From the NCBI GenBank assembly GCA_964581505.1, contig CAZOOR010000043.1, forward strand, positions 1-24,308: a DNA stretch of 24,308 nucleotides, read 5' to 3'. This document shows positions 15,331 through 23,942 of the stretch, piece after piece. Both the position numbers and the translations under genes were made by a program. How positions within the stretch are numbered: the first letter of the stretch is position 1; every line of letters starts with the position of its first letter. Under the pieces are notes generated by a model, which worked only from the letters and a program-made list of their open reading frames with translations, searched no databases and was not told where the DNA came from. The DNA is from CAZOOR01 sp964581505 (lineage in GTDB: Bacteria; Bacteroidota; Ignavibacteria; Kapaibacteriales; UBA2268).

Positions 15331-16151
15331 TTGAACTCCGGTGTGAAATCTTTCATAATATAATATGGATGCGGCTGGACGGGTAGCAGAAGCTTTATTT
15401 TATAATCGCCCGAGCGAACTTTCTTTTTATTATTCTTTCTGCCGTTCCATATAGTTGTAAATAAATATGCTTCTCCTATCTTAATAGGTTTTACCTCACT
15501 AATAAGTTGCATATAATTCATATTGAAGTTAGATGACCAGAGCAATGTCCCTTTGTATGTAAAAATTTCTGCTCTGAAATCTTCTGAACTCGGCACATAT
15601 TCATCTTCGTTCATATCCCTACGAACAGCCGCCATACCCAAAACATAACTTGTATCACTTGACTTGATTTCAAACGGCAACAAGTCCAATGCACCGTTAC
15701 ATTGCACTATGTAATCGCTAAGTATTTTTGTATAATTTGTTTTTATTGCATAAATACTTTTTTTTGTAAATATTTTTATCTCCACCGTCATATCATGCGT
15801 TCTGGTTTTCGGGTTGGGCCAATTGAACCTTGCAAAACCACCGTAGAGCATTAGCTCGTTCGAATCGTTTATTGTCTTCTTAATTAGAAAATCTTTGAGT
15901 GCAAGATGTTTGACCGGACGTTTGCCAAAATAAAAATTAATTTCCGAATTCTTTATTGATTCTAAAAAATTTCTTTTGCCGTCTTTTTTATTGTTCAACT
16001 CACTTATTGAAAGTGCAATATTGAGCGAATCGCCACACTGATATATTATTACTTCCGGCTTGAAAGGCGGAATTTTAATGACTGCCGTATTCTTGGGATT
16101 TGCGCAGGCAGTAATAAACAATAACGAGGCTATAAACAAATATATTTTCAT
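15327..16151 (-). CDS. Lipoprotein, possibly with BsuPI-like C-terminal domain
   Basis: 274 residues. A lipobox LFITAC places the lipidated cysteine at residue 16, so the protein is membrane-anchored after Lsp processing. The body is mainly beta. The C-terminal 60 residues (WSSNFNMNYMQLISEVKPIK ... RSGDYKIKLLLPVQPHPYYI) resemble the strand pattern of BsuPI-like (intracellular proteinase inhibitor) domains, though only weakly. It starts 6 bp after the stop of the 1017-residue secreted protein and overlaps ribD by 4 bp. That arrangement suggests the lipoprotein and the large surface protein are made together, possibly as partners. Specific function unknown. Confidence 0.75.
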   Translation of the reverse strand: MKIYLFIASLLFITACANPKNTAVIKIPPFKPEVIIYQCGDSLNIALSISELNNKKDGKRNFLESIKNSEINFYFGKRPVKHLALKDFLIKKTINDSNELMLYGGFARFNWPNPKTRTHDMTVEIKIFTKKSIYAIKTNYTKILSDYIVQCNGALDLLPFEIKSSDTSYVLGMAAVRRDMNEDEYVPSSEDFRAEIFTYKGTLLWSSNFNMNYMQLISEVKPIKIGEAYLFTTIWNGRKNNKKKVRSGDYKIKLLLPVQPHPYYIMKDFTPEFK

Positions 16152-16157
16152 TTCTTA

Positions 16158-19100
16158 TTATTCGATTATTAATGATTTTGTTTTATATTGATTATTGACA
16201 TTGGCAATGATGAAATAGACACCTGCCGAAAGTCCTTTTGTATCCAAGTGTATGCCGCTTGCTGTCAATCTATTCATATTTGCCTCAACAACTACCCTCC
16301 CCATAATATCCACTATGCGAAGTGAAGTAATACTTGTATTTTTATTTACGCTAATATTCACTTCATCATTTGCCGGATTGGGATATATTATTAATTGCGG
16401 TTTTTCGCGTGCATCTGTTACACTTGTAGGCTTCAGTCCGGTTGCAATAAATTGAAGTTGAAACACCGAATCTTTAACGGAATTTGAATGCAGGTAGGCT
16501 TTTGTCTTATAACTGCGAACTTCGGTCGGCTTGAATTCAATTGTCAAATCTTTTTTACCCAATGGTTTGATATTAACAGGCAAAGTAAAATTCTTAAAAA
16601 TAAAATTATCCTGAAACTGCTTTTCAAATGTTATACTATTAATAATCATTTCACCTGTTCCCGTATTCCTTACCGAAATTACTTTCTGACGCGAATTACC
16701 GATATGAATTTTCCCGAAAAGGTAAGTAGTATTTGAAACAGATATCTGCGGTTTACGAGTTTCGCCAAACCCGTCAAAGCGTACATTATAATTATTATCG
16801 TTATAGGCATTGGATTCAATAATAATACTGCCGCTATATGCTTTTTCCTCAGTAGGCTTGAATTCGATAATCAAATCATAGTGCTTATCGGGTTTAATTG
16901 TTAGAGGCGATGTCGGCATATTGTTTATTGAATAGACCTTCGGCATTCCCGAACTATTAATACTATTAATAGTCAAATCCAATTCACCCTTATTGATAAT
17001 CCTAACTGTACGCCGTGCCGAAGAATCCGTATAAATATGTCCGAAATCATATTTAATATCCGCTGTTGCAATTATTGGCTTTTCTTCAAATCCGTAAGCA
17101 TTGTATCTGACCAATGCTATTGAGTCATTATAAGCATTGGAACGAATAATAATATCTCCCACTTGCTTATATCTTTGTTCGGGTGTAAATACCACACTAA
17201 CTTTTTGCGAATTACTCTTGCCGGGCTGAATTGTAAAAGGTAATGCGAGTGCCGGTTTGAACTCAAATACTTCTGTCAAGCCCTCAATTGAATTAATAAT
17301 TAACGGAGCATCGCCGTAATTAATCAGTTCAAAACTCATTGTCTTACTGTCGCCTACATTTACTTTGCCAAAGTGGAGATTTGAATTGGCAACAGCCAAA
17401 ACAGGTTGCCGCATTTTCCAAGTTTTTTTATAATTGACATATCCGCCGCTATCAATAGTTACTATTGTATTTAATGGCATACCTTTTGCGATTGTTTTCT
17501 TCAAGTCTTTACGGGGCCAACGTACCACAATGGAATCAATATTATGTGCAGTATAATCCAAAGGGAAATTCCTTATGAGCGGTTGCTGTCCTGCAAAATG
17601 CCCCAAACCCGATTGCACATCTTGCATATATTGTTGTCCGTTACTGTAAACATAAATTCTTGCTCCAATTGCACTACGGTTGCAACCTTCGGGTGCTTCC
17701 AATTTTACGGAAATCCAACGGTGATAATTCGATGTAGTAATAATATTAGCCACCCTGTTCTCAAGCAGACGTACTTCCATATATCTTTTAATCGAAGCAA
17801 CTACCCTTCTTTTTAGACCGCCAATAACAGTATCCCGCCAAGTAGTGTCTCTTCTCTGATGACTGACAAATAAATCCTGGTCGCCGTCAAGGTCAAAATC
17901 TGCCGGTTCCATCGAATGGGCTTCCTTAATTGTATGGTAAATACCAAGAACCTGAGAAATATCCCTAAACGTGCCGTCCTTATCCTGCATACAAATATAG
18001 AGTCTTTCCTGCCCCTCTTTGTTTGCTTGCGGATACGACATTTGTCCTATTGCAATATCATTAAGTCCGTCTCCATTCAAATCGAACCACTGTCCGCCTT
18101 GGTCCCCAAGATGCGAATTGTTCGGAGCATCACGTTTGATTAAATCTAATTTCGGCTCCAAACGAAAACCCTTTTCGGGTCCCTCATTTATTGAAATATG
18201 TGTTCTTCCTTCATTTGTATTATATCCTCCGTGAACAAAAACCTGCAACAAATCCATATCGCCGTCATTATCAAAATCTGCGGGTTGTGCTTCCCATTGG
18301 CAGAGAGTTTGTCCGTGGTCGCCTTTGAAATGTGCGGCACTGTAATTGGCTTGTGCGTAATAATCCTGAAACGTGCCGTCCTGCATATTCCTGAACAAAT
18401 TACCGTTCGAGTTGCAATATGCAGATGTCAATATATCGGGCCAGCCGTCATTATCCCAATCCGTAACATTAACTCCATACATAGGATAGTAATTGTTTTT
18501 AATAATCTGCATATTTGTATTTGTAAACGAACCGTCTCCATTACCCTTCATCAAAACATCGGGCATTCCGATTCCGTTTTTTTTATCACCGTACCAAGTG
18601 CACATATATAAGTCAATCTTACCGTCAAAGTCATAATCAAGGAAGGACATACCGCTTGTATTAATAAGACCTTTCGGTAGCCAATCCAAAACCTGCAAAT
18701 CAAACAGTCCGTTATCGGGTTTTAGGGTAAAATGCCCCTTACCGTCATTGAGATACACTTCCGACCGGTCCCCCGGGTCCAAATTGTCCTTATAATATTC
18801 TAATCTGTGATAATATATACTTGAAACCAAATCAACGTCTCCGTCATTATCCACATCAGCTAAAGCAATAATGTCAATAACCCTATCTGTTTTATTCGGA
18901 ACTCTATTGACGTTAATGCCCGATTCCTGTGTAAAATCTCGGAATATTCTTTTATAAGGACTATTCTTATCGGGATTTTCGACATTGAGATATAAATAGA
19001 ATTTATTCTTGCCCGCTTTGCCTGTTCCCCAGAACAAATCCGGATAGTCGTCATTATTAATATCAATAATGGCTATACGCGAACCGTGTGCGGCATCAAG

Positions 19101-19211
19101 CCCGACATTGGAGCTTATATCCCTGAGCCATTGGCTGTTCTGTGCTATAACATTACCCGAAAAGCAAAATGACAAAATAAGCAAGAGTGTTAAAAATATA
19201 TGTTTTTGCAT
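16158..19211 (-). CDS. Large T9SS surface protein with FG-GAP, ASPIC and ASH repeats
   Basis: 1017 residues. Signal peptide about 1-24 (ending VIAQ). Residues about 40-470 hold seven FG-GAP/VCBS calcium-loop motifs (DINNDDYPDL, DVDNDGDVDL, DYDFDGKIDL, DWDNDGWPDI, DFDNDGDMDL, DLNGDGLNDI, DFDLDGDQDL), forming a beta-propeller. Residues about 495-575 match the ASPIC/UnbV domain (VKLEAPEGCNRSAIGARIYV ... SIVVRWP). Three choice-of-anchor-D/ASH Ig repeats follow at about 605-930 (each with a FG...G or FGKIHIGNS strand, then LTIEFKPTE), and a T9SS type A sorting domain at about 938-1017. Likely an exported adhesin-like or binding protein at the cell surface. It heads the operon with the lipoprotein and ribD. 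Confidence 0.9.
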   Translation of the reverse strand: MQKHIFLTLLLILSFCFSGNVIAQNSQWLRDISSNVGLDAAHGSRIAIIDINNDDYPDLFWGTGKAGKNKFYLYLNVENPDKNSPYKRIFRDFTQESGINVNRVPNKTDRVIDIIALADVDNDGDVDLVSSIYYHRLEYYKDNLDPGDRSEVYLNDGKGHFTLKPDNGLFDLQVLDWLPKGLINTSGMSFLDYDFDGKIDLYMCTWYGDKKNGIGMPDVLMKGNGDGSFTNTNMQIIKNNYYPMYGVNVTDWDNDGWPDILTSAYCNSNGNLFRNMQDGTFQDYYAQANYSAAHFKGDHGQTLCQWEAQPADFDNDGDMDLLQVFVHGGYNTNEGRTHISINEGPEKGFRLEPKLDLIKRDAPNNSHLGDQGGQWFDLNGDGLNDIAIGQMSYPQANKEGQERLYICMQDKDGTFRDISQVLGIYHTIKEAHSMEPADFDLDGDQDLFVSHQRRDTTWRDTVIGGLKRRVVASIKRYMEVRLLENRVANIITTSNYHRWISVKLEAPEGCNRSAIGARIYVYSNGQQYMQDVQSGLGHFAGQQPLIRNFPLDYTAHNIDSIVVRWPRKDLKKTIAKGMPLNTIVTIDSGGYVNYKKTWKMRQPVLAVANSNLHFGKVNVGDSKTMSFELINYGDAPLIINSIEGLTEVFEFKPALALPFTIQPGKSNSQKVSVVFTPEQRYKQVGDIIIRSNAYNDSIALVRYNAYGFEEKPIIATADIKYDFGHIYTDSSARRTVRIINKGELDLTINSINSSGMPKVYSINNMPTSPLTIKPDKHYDLIIEFKPTEEKAYSGSIIIESNAYNDNNYNVRFDGFGETRKPQISVSNTTYLFGKIHIGNSRQKVISVRNTGTGEMIINSITFEKQFQDNFIFKNFTLPVNIKPLGKKDLTIEFKPTEVRSYKTKAYLHSNSVKDSVFQLQFIATGLKPTSVTDAREKPQLIIYPNPANDEVNISVNKNTSITSLRIVDIMGRVVVEANMNRLTASGIHLDTKGLSAGVYFIIANVNNQYKTKSLIIE

Positions 19212-19507
19212 AATACATACTTCAAATTAAATTACTAAAAAATCAGTAATAGTAAATTATCAAATTATCAAAAAAGAAAAAAAATTAATTGCATTCTAAT
19301 AACAAATAAAAAACACTATTTTACAAAAAGTATTATTTTTTTGGAAATTTTTAGATTGTTTCTTGGTTCATATAGTTATTTTTTATAATTTGATTTTACA
19401 AAACTTTGTGAACCTAAAAAAGAATATTAGGAATGGTAAATGCAAAGAAAAACCATACAAACATATTTTCTAATCCACATTTTTAACCACAAAAAAAGGT
19501 AAAAATT
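19212..19507. other. Divergent promoter region of the T9SS operon and citrate synthase
   Basis: 296 very AT-rich bases between divergent genes. A TATAAT at 19384-19389 on the plus strand could serve the citrate synthase gene, and a GGTTCA/TGAACC pair (19365-19370 with 19409-19414) flanks it. No gene is seen. Confidence 0.35.
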
Positions 19508-20788
19508 ATGTCAATGCTTAAAAACAAACTAGCGGAAATTTTTCCCCAACAAAAAGCCGAAATAGCTGAATTCGGTAAATCCCACGGCGACAAAGTTGTC
19601 TCCGAAGTTACCCTAAGACAGGCTTACGGCGGAATGCGCGGCGTTAAAAGTCTCGTATGCGATACATCGGAAGTTCCCCCCGACAAAGGTCTAATCATTC
19701 GCGGTATCGAACTAAAAGAAATCACAGACAAACTACCGGAAGAAATTTTATGGTTGCTCTTAACCGGAAATCTTCCGACAGCAGACGAATTGAAAGACCT
19801 TCAGGCAGAACTCAAAGCCAATGAAGATGTTCCCCAATACGTTTGGGACGTTTTGGATAATATGCCTGCCGATTCGCATCCAATGGCTATGTTCAATACG
19901 GCTATTCTGGTTATGCAGAAAGAATCCGTATTCGCAAAGAACTATGCCGAAGGTATGACAAAAGATAAATATTGGGAAGCCACCTATGACGATGCTATTG
20001 CTATTATTGCAAAATTGCCGGCAATTGGTGCTTATGTTTATCGTAAGAGATTTGGCAAGGGCGAAAGAATTGAAACAGATAAATCACTTGATTGGGCTGG
20101 TAATTATGCCCATATGCTTGGTATTCCCGATCCGGACGGCAAATTTGCCAAATTGATGAGATTATATCTCAATCTTCATTGCGACCACGAGGGCGGTAAT
20201 GTCTCCGCTTTCTCAGCCGCAACAATCAACTCGGCACTTTCCGACCTTTATTATTCTTTATCCGGTGGCTTGAACGGTTTGGCAGGACCTCTTCACGGTT
20301 TGGCAAATCAGGAATGTCTCGGTTGGGTTCTGGAAACAATGGAAAAATTCGGTGGCGCCCCCTCCGAAGAAGATCTAGAAAAATTTGCTTGGGAAACTTT
20401 GGAATCAGGTAAAGTCATTCCGGGTTACGGTCATGCCGTCCTCAGAATTACAGACCCGAGATTTGATGCTTTCTTAGCATTCGGTAAAGAGAACATCGCC
20501 GACAGCCCGGTATTCCAGACAGTAGAACGCGTATTCAACGTTGTACCGAACGTATTGAAGCAAGTTAAGAAAATCAAAGATCCGTGGCCGAATGTTGATG
20601 CCGGTTCAGGCTCATTATTATATCACTTCGGTTTGAAGGAATTTAGCTATTATACGGTATTGTTTAGTATTTCACGTGCATTGGGTATTGCCTCGCAGTC
20701 AATCGTTGCCAGAGCAATGGGATTCCCCATCACACGTCCGAAGTCCTTAACAACTCCTAGCTACAAGAAACTTCTTGGTACAGATTAA
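19508..20788 (+). CDS. gltA: Citrate synthase, mitochondrial-like type
   Basis: 426 residues. It condenses oxaloacetate and acetyl-CoA to citrate, the entry step of the TCA cycle. Active-site residues are visible: H227 in CDHEGGN, H263 in GPLHGLAN, H309 in GYGHAVLR and D364 in WPNVDAGSG, with the conserved ARAMGFPITRPKS end. The blocks MRGVKSLVCDTSEVPP, GNVSAFSAATINSALSDLYY and LAGPLHGLANQE read like the mitochondrial/eukaryotic-type enzyme rather than the NADH-regulated E. coli GltA type. The first Met (CDS start MSML) follows AAAAAAAGGTAAAAATT, a credible ribosome binding site. It ends before a strong hairpin and is followed by a small lipoprotein gene and mdh. Confidence 0.95.
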   Translation: MSMLKNKLAEIFPQQKAEIAEFGKSHGDKVVSEVTLRQAYGGMRGVKSLVCDTSEVPPDKGLIIRGIELKEITDKLPEEILWLLLTGNLPTADELKDLQAELKANEDVPQYVWDVLDNMPADSHPMAMFNTAILVMQKESVFAKNYAEGMTKDKYWEATYDDAIAIIAKLPAIGAYVYRKRFGKGERIETDKSLDWAGNYAHMLGIPDPDGKFAKLMRLYLNLHCDHEGGNVSAFSAATINSALSDLYYSLSGGLNGLAGPLHGLANQECLGWVLETMEKFGGAPSEEDLEKFAWETLESGKVIPGYGHAVLRITDPRFDAFLAFGKENIADSPVFQTVERVFNVVPNVLKQVKKIKDPWPNVDAGSGSLLYHFGLKEFSYYTVLFSISRALGIASQSIVARAMGFPITRPKSLTTPSYKKLLGTD

Positions 20789-20798
20789 TTTTTTATTT

Positions 20799-20831
20799 CA
20801 AGAACTCCCTTTATTTTAAAGGGAGTTCTTG
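20799..20831. terminator. Hairpin downstream of citrate synthase
   Basis: Perfect 15-bp arms (20799-20813 and 20817-20831, CAAGAACTCCCTTTA and complement) around TTT, starting 10 nt after the stop. The T run lies on the upstream side, so it is atypical as a plus-strand intrinsic terminator but very stable. Confidence 0.65.
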
Positions 20832-20913
20832 CATATTGATAATTAATTTCAGAAATTGAAGTGATTTTTGAAATCAATTATCATTATTGTTTAAATTATT
20901 TAAAGGATTTATT

Positions 20914-21351
20914 ATGAATAACACTCTTAGAAAATTCACGCTTGCAATATTTACTATTGTTCTTATTGCTTTTGTAAGCTCTTGCGGCAAAAAAGAAGAT
21001 GTTGCTACCGATGGAATTAAAGGCGCAACAGAAACAACAATTAAAACCGTCCAGACAGAAGTATCTGAAACAGCCGAGCAAGCCGAAGCCCTTACTTCCG
21101 AAAAATTCGACCAAAAATTAATCGAATTTATTAAAAATATAGATACAGATGGCGCTGTTCAGATGTTTACTGTTGATGCTATCCTTTCAGGCAACTATAC
21201 GGAATCTATGGTTTCACAGTTGGAAGCCAAAGGTGCTGACGTAATCTTTGGTGAAAAAAATAAATTGAGAATGCAAATCACATCTAAGGAATTGGAAGAC
21301 ATTAAAGATTTGAATTTTATTACGAATTTTGTTCTTATTACGAAAAAATAA
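20914..21351 (+). CDS. Small lipoprotein, unknown function
   Basis: 145 residues from ATG 20914 (MNNTLRKFTLAIFTIVLIAF), preferred over the in-frame ATG at 20887 because AAAGGA lies about 8 nt upstream. The lipobox VSSC with Gly at +2 predicts a lipid-anchored protein. After a Thr/Lys/Glu-rich linker (about 30-65, likely flexible or coiled), a small domain (about 68-145) reads EKFDQKLIEFIKNIDTDGAV ... SQLEAKGADVIF ... LEDIKDLNFITNFVLI. Position between citrate synthase and malate dehydrogenase is shared with no obvious metabolic role. It is separated from mdh by 39 bp and may be co-transcribed with it. Confidence 0.75.
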   Translation: MNNTLRKFTLAIFTIVLIAFVSSCGKKEDVATDGIKGATETTIKTVQTEVSETAEQAEALTSEKFDQKLIEFIKNIDTDGAVQMFTVDAILSGNYTESMVSQLEAKGADVIFGEKNKLRMQITSKELEDIKDLNFITNFVLITKK

Positions 21352-21390
21352 TATTCTAACAAATAGATTTTTTTTAATATTGGAGTTGAT

Positions 21391-22326
21391 ATGAAAATTA
21401 CAGTTATCGGCGCCGGAAATGTGGGCGCAACAGTAGCACAATTGCTAGCTAACTATGAATTAGCGACAGAAGTTTATTTAGTTGATATTCTGGAAGGTAT
21501 CCCCCAAGGAAAATCACTTGATATGTACGAGTCTATGCCGATTATCGGTTCGGACACTAAAATATTCGGAACTAATAACTATGAAGACACCAAAGATTCC
21601 GACATAGTTATTCAGACAGCAGGTCTGGCACGTAAACCCGGTATGAGTCGTGATGACCTACTCGTAAAAAATGCCGCCATTGTTTCATCTTGTATCGAAA
21701 GTGCATTTAAATATTCACCGAATGCATATTTTATCGTTGTATCCAATCCCCTTGATGTTATGACTTACGTTGCACAGAAAGTGACAGGTCTTTCAAGAGA
21801 TAAGGTCTTCGGTATGGCTGGTATTCTCGATACTGCCCGCTATCGTTCCTTTATCTCAATGGAACTCGGTGTTGCAATGCAGGATATTCAGGCATTAATT
21901 CTCGGCGGACACGGCGATACAATGGTTCCGCTCCCGAGATATACAACCGTTGCAGGTATTCCTGTTACAGATTTAATCCCCAAGGAAAGACTTGACGAAA
22001 TCGTAAAAAGAACCGCAGGCGGCGGTGGCGAAATCGTTAAATATCTCAAAACGGGAAGTGCATATTATGCTCCGGCAGCTGCCGCAGTTCAAATGGTCGA
22101 ATCAATAGTTCGCGACCAGAAGAGAATTCTTCCTTGCTCGGCTCTCTTGAAGGGTGAATACGGTTACAATGACCTCGTTGTAGGTGTACCCTGTAAGTTA
22201 GGTAAGGGCGGTCTCGAAGAAGTCATCGAACTAAAACTCAATGATGACGAAAAAGCATTGCTCAAAGTTTCTTGCGACCACGTTACAACAACGATTAAAG
22301 AAGCTATGGAATTAATCAACGGATAG
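21391..22326 (+). CDS. mdh: Malate dehydrogenase (LDH-like, NAD-dependent)
   Basis: 311 residues, usual length for the LDH-like malate dehydrogenases. It interconverts malate and oxaloacetate, supplying citrate synthase. Visible features: NAD site GAGNVGATVA (7-16), D32 after VYLV for NAD preference, substrate arginines R81 and R87 in LARKPGMSRDD (Arg instead of Gln at the selectivity position marks malate over lactate), SNPLDVMTYV, D147-R150 in GILDTARYR, and catalytic H174 in GGHGDTMVPL. GGAG lies about 6 nt before the ATG. A textbook terminator follows 25 nt after the stop. Confidence 0.97.
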   Translation: MKITVIGAGNVGATVAQLLANYELATEVYLVDILEGIPQGKSLDMYESMPIIGSDTKIFGTNNYEDTKDSDIVIQTAGLARKPGMSRDDLLVKNAAIVSSCIESAFKYSPNAYFIVVSNPLDVMTYVAQKVTGLSRDKVFGMAGILDTARYRSFISMELGVAMQDIQALILGGHGDTMVPLPRYTTVAGIPVTDLIPKERLDEIVKRTAGGGGEIVKYLKTGSAYYAPAAAAVQMVESIVRDQKRILPCSALLKGEYGYNDLVVGVPCKLGKGGLEEVIELKLNDDEKALLKVSCDHVTTTIKEAMELING

Positions 22327-22350
22327 GATTTTTTCCGTCTAATTAATAAT

Positions 22351-22382
22351 AAGAGACTGCCTAATAAGGTGGTCTCTTTTTT
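22351..22382 (+). terminator. Intrinsic terminator of mdh
   Basis: AGAGACTGCC (22352-22361) pairs with GGTGGTCTCT (22368-22377) through 10 bp including two G-U, with loop TAATAA, and is followed by a run of T (22375-22382). Confidence 0.9.
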
Positions 22383-22399
22383 GTTAAATTAATAATTCC

Positions 22400-22886
22400 A
22401 GCCAATTCCCAAAGGGCAAGGGTGCGAACAGGCGACCTTTCTGTCGCTTCGTGACATCTCTCCTTAGCTGTCTTATGCTAAAATAAGTTGACACAAAAGG
22501 AGAGGAAATGAAAGGCAAAAGTAGAGATGCAAAACCGCACCTTGAAGGCTCTGGTTTTGTAGTAAAATTTCTACACTTTTCTATATGTTAGTAATTTTTT
22601 ACTACGATACAGGGAAAAACACAATAATAATAAAAATTGATATAAATGATTGTAGTAGCAATGTGTTATGAGATTCATGCAGTTTGCCTGTTTTCTACAT
22701 TTCTTCACATATCTCTATTACTTTTCAAAGAACGTGGAGTGAGCGAACACTCGTTTGCAATATAAATGTATTGAGATGAGGCGGCAAGAAAACGTTTTTA
22801 AAATTATTTTGAATGGGACAGCCGCCCACCCCGTCACTTCGCGGCACCCCTCTGCGAGAGGGGAATGAAAGACAAAAGGTATATCC
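22400..22886. repeat. Degenerate repeat modules and spacer
   Basis: No gene. At 22410-22550 there is a degenerate unit with a GAGAGGAAATGAAAGGCAAA join motif (22501-22520) and a CCGCACCTTGAAGG half-hairpin. A 9-bp inverted repeat (22559-22567 with 22597-22605) lies in AT-rich spacer. From about 22814 another partial unit begins (ACCCCGTCAC... then CCCCTCTGCGAGAGGGG and AATGAAAG) that runs straight into the 202-bp repeat at 22887. Confidence 0.6.
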
Positions 22887-23088
22887 TAACCGCACCCTTT
22901 ATGTGCGGTTATTATATTTATGGCTATATTTTTTCAATCTCGTAGGTACAATATCAATGTAACAGTACTCTCGCTGAGGGCGAGGGTGGAACAGCGAAAC
23001 ACCCCGTCAGACTGCGTCTGCCACCCCTCTGCGAGAGGGGAATTAAAGGCAAGAGGCATATCCTAACCGCACCCTGAAGGATGCGGTT
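22887..23088 (+). repeat. Direct repeat B, copy 1
   Basis: 202 bp bounded by hairpins at both ends: CCGCACCCTTTATGTGCGG at the left and CCGCACCCTGAAGGATGCGG at the right. The interior includes CTCTCGCTGAGGGCGAG and CCCCTCTGCGAGAGGGG hairpins. It matches 23943-24143 with about seven differences by eye, in the same orientation. The modules recur, degenerate, at 22410-22550 and in the 13500-14165 block. Confidence 0.9.
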
Positions 23089-23239
23089 TTATTTTGGGCT
23101 TAATTGGCGATTGGTTGCAATTGTCTACAATACTGATGTGAGGTATAAAGGTAAATAATTAACAATAATAATAATGCTATTCAGTAATTAAAGAAATTCG
23201 ATTTATTTATCTGAATATGAATTCCTCTCAAATGCGTTA

Positions 23240-23247
23240 TACATTTG
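23240..23247 (+). promoter_or_regulatory. Candidate -7 element of the small-peptide cassette
   Basis: TACATTTG matches TAnnTTTG and lies 43 nt before ATG 23290. The -33 region shows no clear TTTG. Confidence 0.35.
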
Positions 23248-23309
23248 TTTTATATATTTTATTTTATTAATTTATCTGTGAGAATTTTTATGAAAAAGAT
23301 AAAAAGATA

Positions 23310-23504
23310 TTGTCTTCTGATATTGGTGGTGCGGTTGCAGGTGCTATTTCCGGCGCTAAGGCTGGTGCAGTTGGTGGCATAGCTACTGCAGTTGCGGGTG
23401 CAATTGCCGGTGGTTTAATTGGTGGTTCTGTTCGTTCACTTTCAACAGGTATATTGACCGAATTAGACATAGAAATCCCATGGTGGTTGTCTTGGTTATT
23501 ATAG
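23310..23504 (+). CDS. Gly/Ala-rich glycine-zipper peptide, bacteriocin-like
   Basis: 64 residues if started at TTG 23310. The sequence SSDIGGAVAGAISGAKAGAV and its continuation carry many GxxxG and GxxG spacings, forming glycine-zipper helices, and the protein ends EIPWWLSWLL. Small Gly/Ala-rich peptides with an S/A-D-x-GGA start resemble class II bacteriocin-like peptides of Bacteroidota. A better start, ATG 23290, is out of frame by one base at the A5 run 23293-23297; one more A would give M-K-K-D-K-K-I-L-S-S-D-I-G-G. The leader-like KKILSSDIGG could be a short double-glycine leader. A membrane or pore role is inferred only. It is followed 30 bp later by a small two-helix membrane protein gene. 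Confidence 0.5.
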   Translation: MSSDIGGAVAGAISGAKAGAVGGIATAVAGAIAGGLIGGSVRSLSTGILTELDIEIPWWLSWLL

Positions 23505-23534
23505 ATTAAAACAATTATTTATTAAGGAAAGATA

Positions 23535-23741
23535 ATGAAATATTTAAAATATTTTTTGGTAATTGTTGAAAATTTTCTGATTATATTGGGTGTATATTTT
23601 CTTATACAAAAATTATTATGGGAAGATTTACACATAAATATATTTAATGTGTTATTAATTTCAGTTGTTACAGCACCAATAAGTAAAATAGCAATTGACA
23701 AAGTAATGGGTAAATACATTTTAAAAAAAGCAATAAAATAG
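23535..23741 (+). CDS. Two-helix small membrane protein, candidate immunity partner
   Basis: 68 residues with two hydrophobic segments, about 5-25 (KYFLVIVENFLIILGVYFLI) and 36-52 (IFNVLLISVVTAPISKI), and a basic C-terminus (KYILKKAIK). AAGGAAAG about 6 nt before ATG is a good ribosome binding site. It lies 30 bp after the Gly/Ala-rich peptide gene on the same strand, and the pair is enclosed by direct repeats B. Size and topology fit the small membrane immunity proteins found beside bacteriocin genes, but no family motif is recognised and the role is inferred from position. Confidence 0.6.
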   Translation: MKYLKYFLVIVENFLIILGVYFLIQKLLWEDLHINIFNVLLISVVTAPISKIAIDKVMGKYILKKAIK

Positions 23742-23942
23742 TTTAAAAATGGATAATTAATTTTCTTTTATCTGTTTTTATATGACTTTATAATATCTCT
23801 TTATTTGATGTGATAGAAGTTGTCGTTTACTTTTCTTTGTAACAGATGTATTTTTAGGTAGGTTATTAAGAAAAATAAGTGAAGCAGAACAAGTGATAAG
23901 ATTTTTTGTAATAAATAATTATTTTTGTTTTGTAGTATTATA
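23742..23942. other. AT-rich spacer after the peptide cassette
   Basis: About 200 bases with no credible gene or hairpin, leading into the second copy of repeat B. Confidence 0.5.

Noticed and set aside
18198..18611. 137-codon plus-strand frame opposite the FG-GAP protein
   Set aside because: Antisense shadow. The minus-strand frame has a signal peptide, repeats and a sorting domain.
23288..23470. 60-codon minus-strand Pro/Ala-rich frame
   Set aside because: Mirror translation of the Gly/Ala-rich peptide gene.
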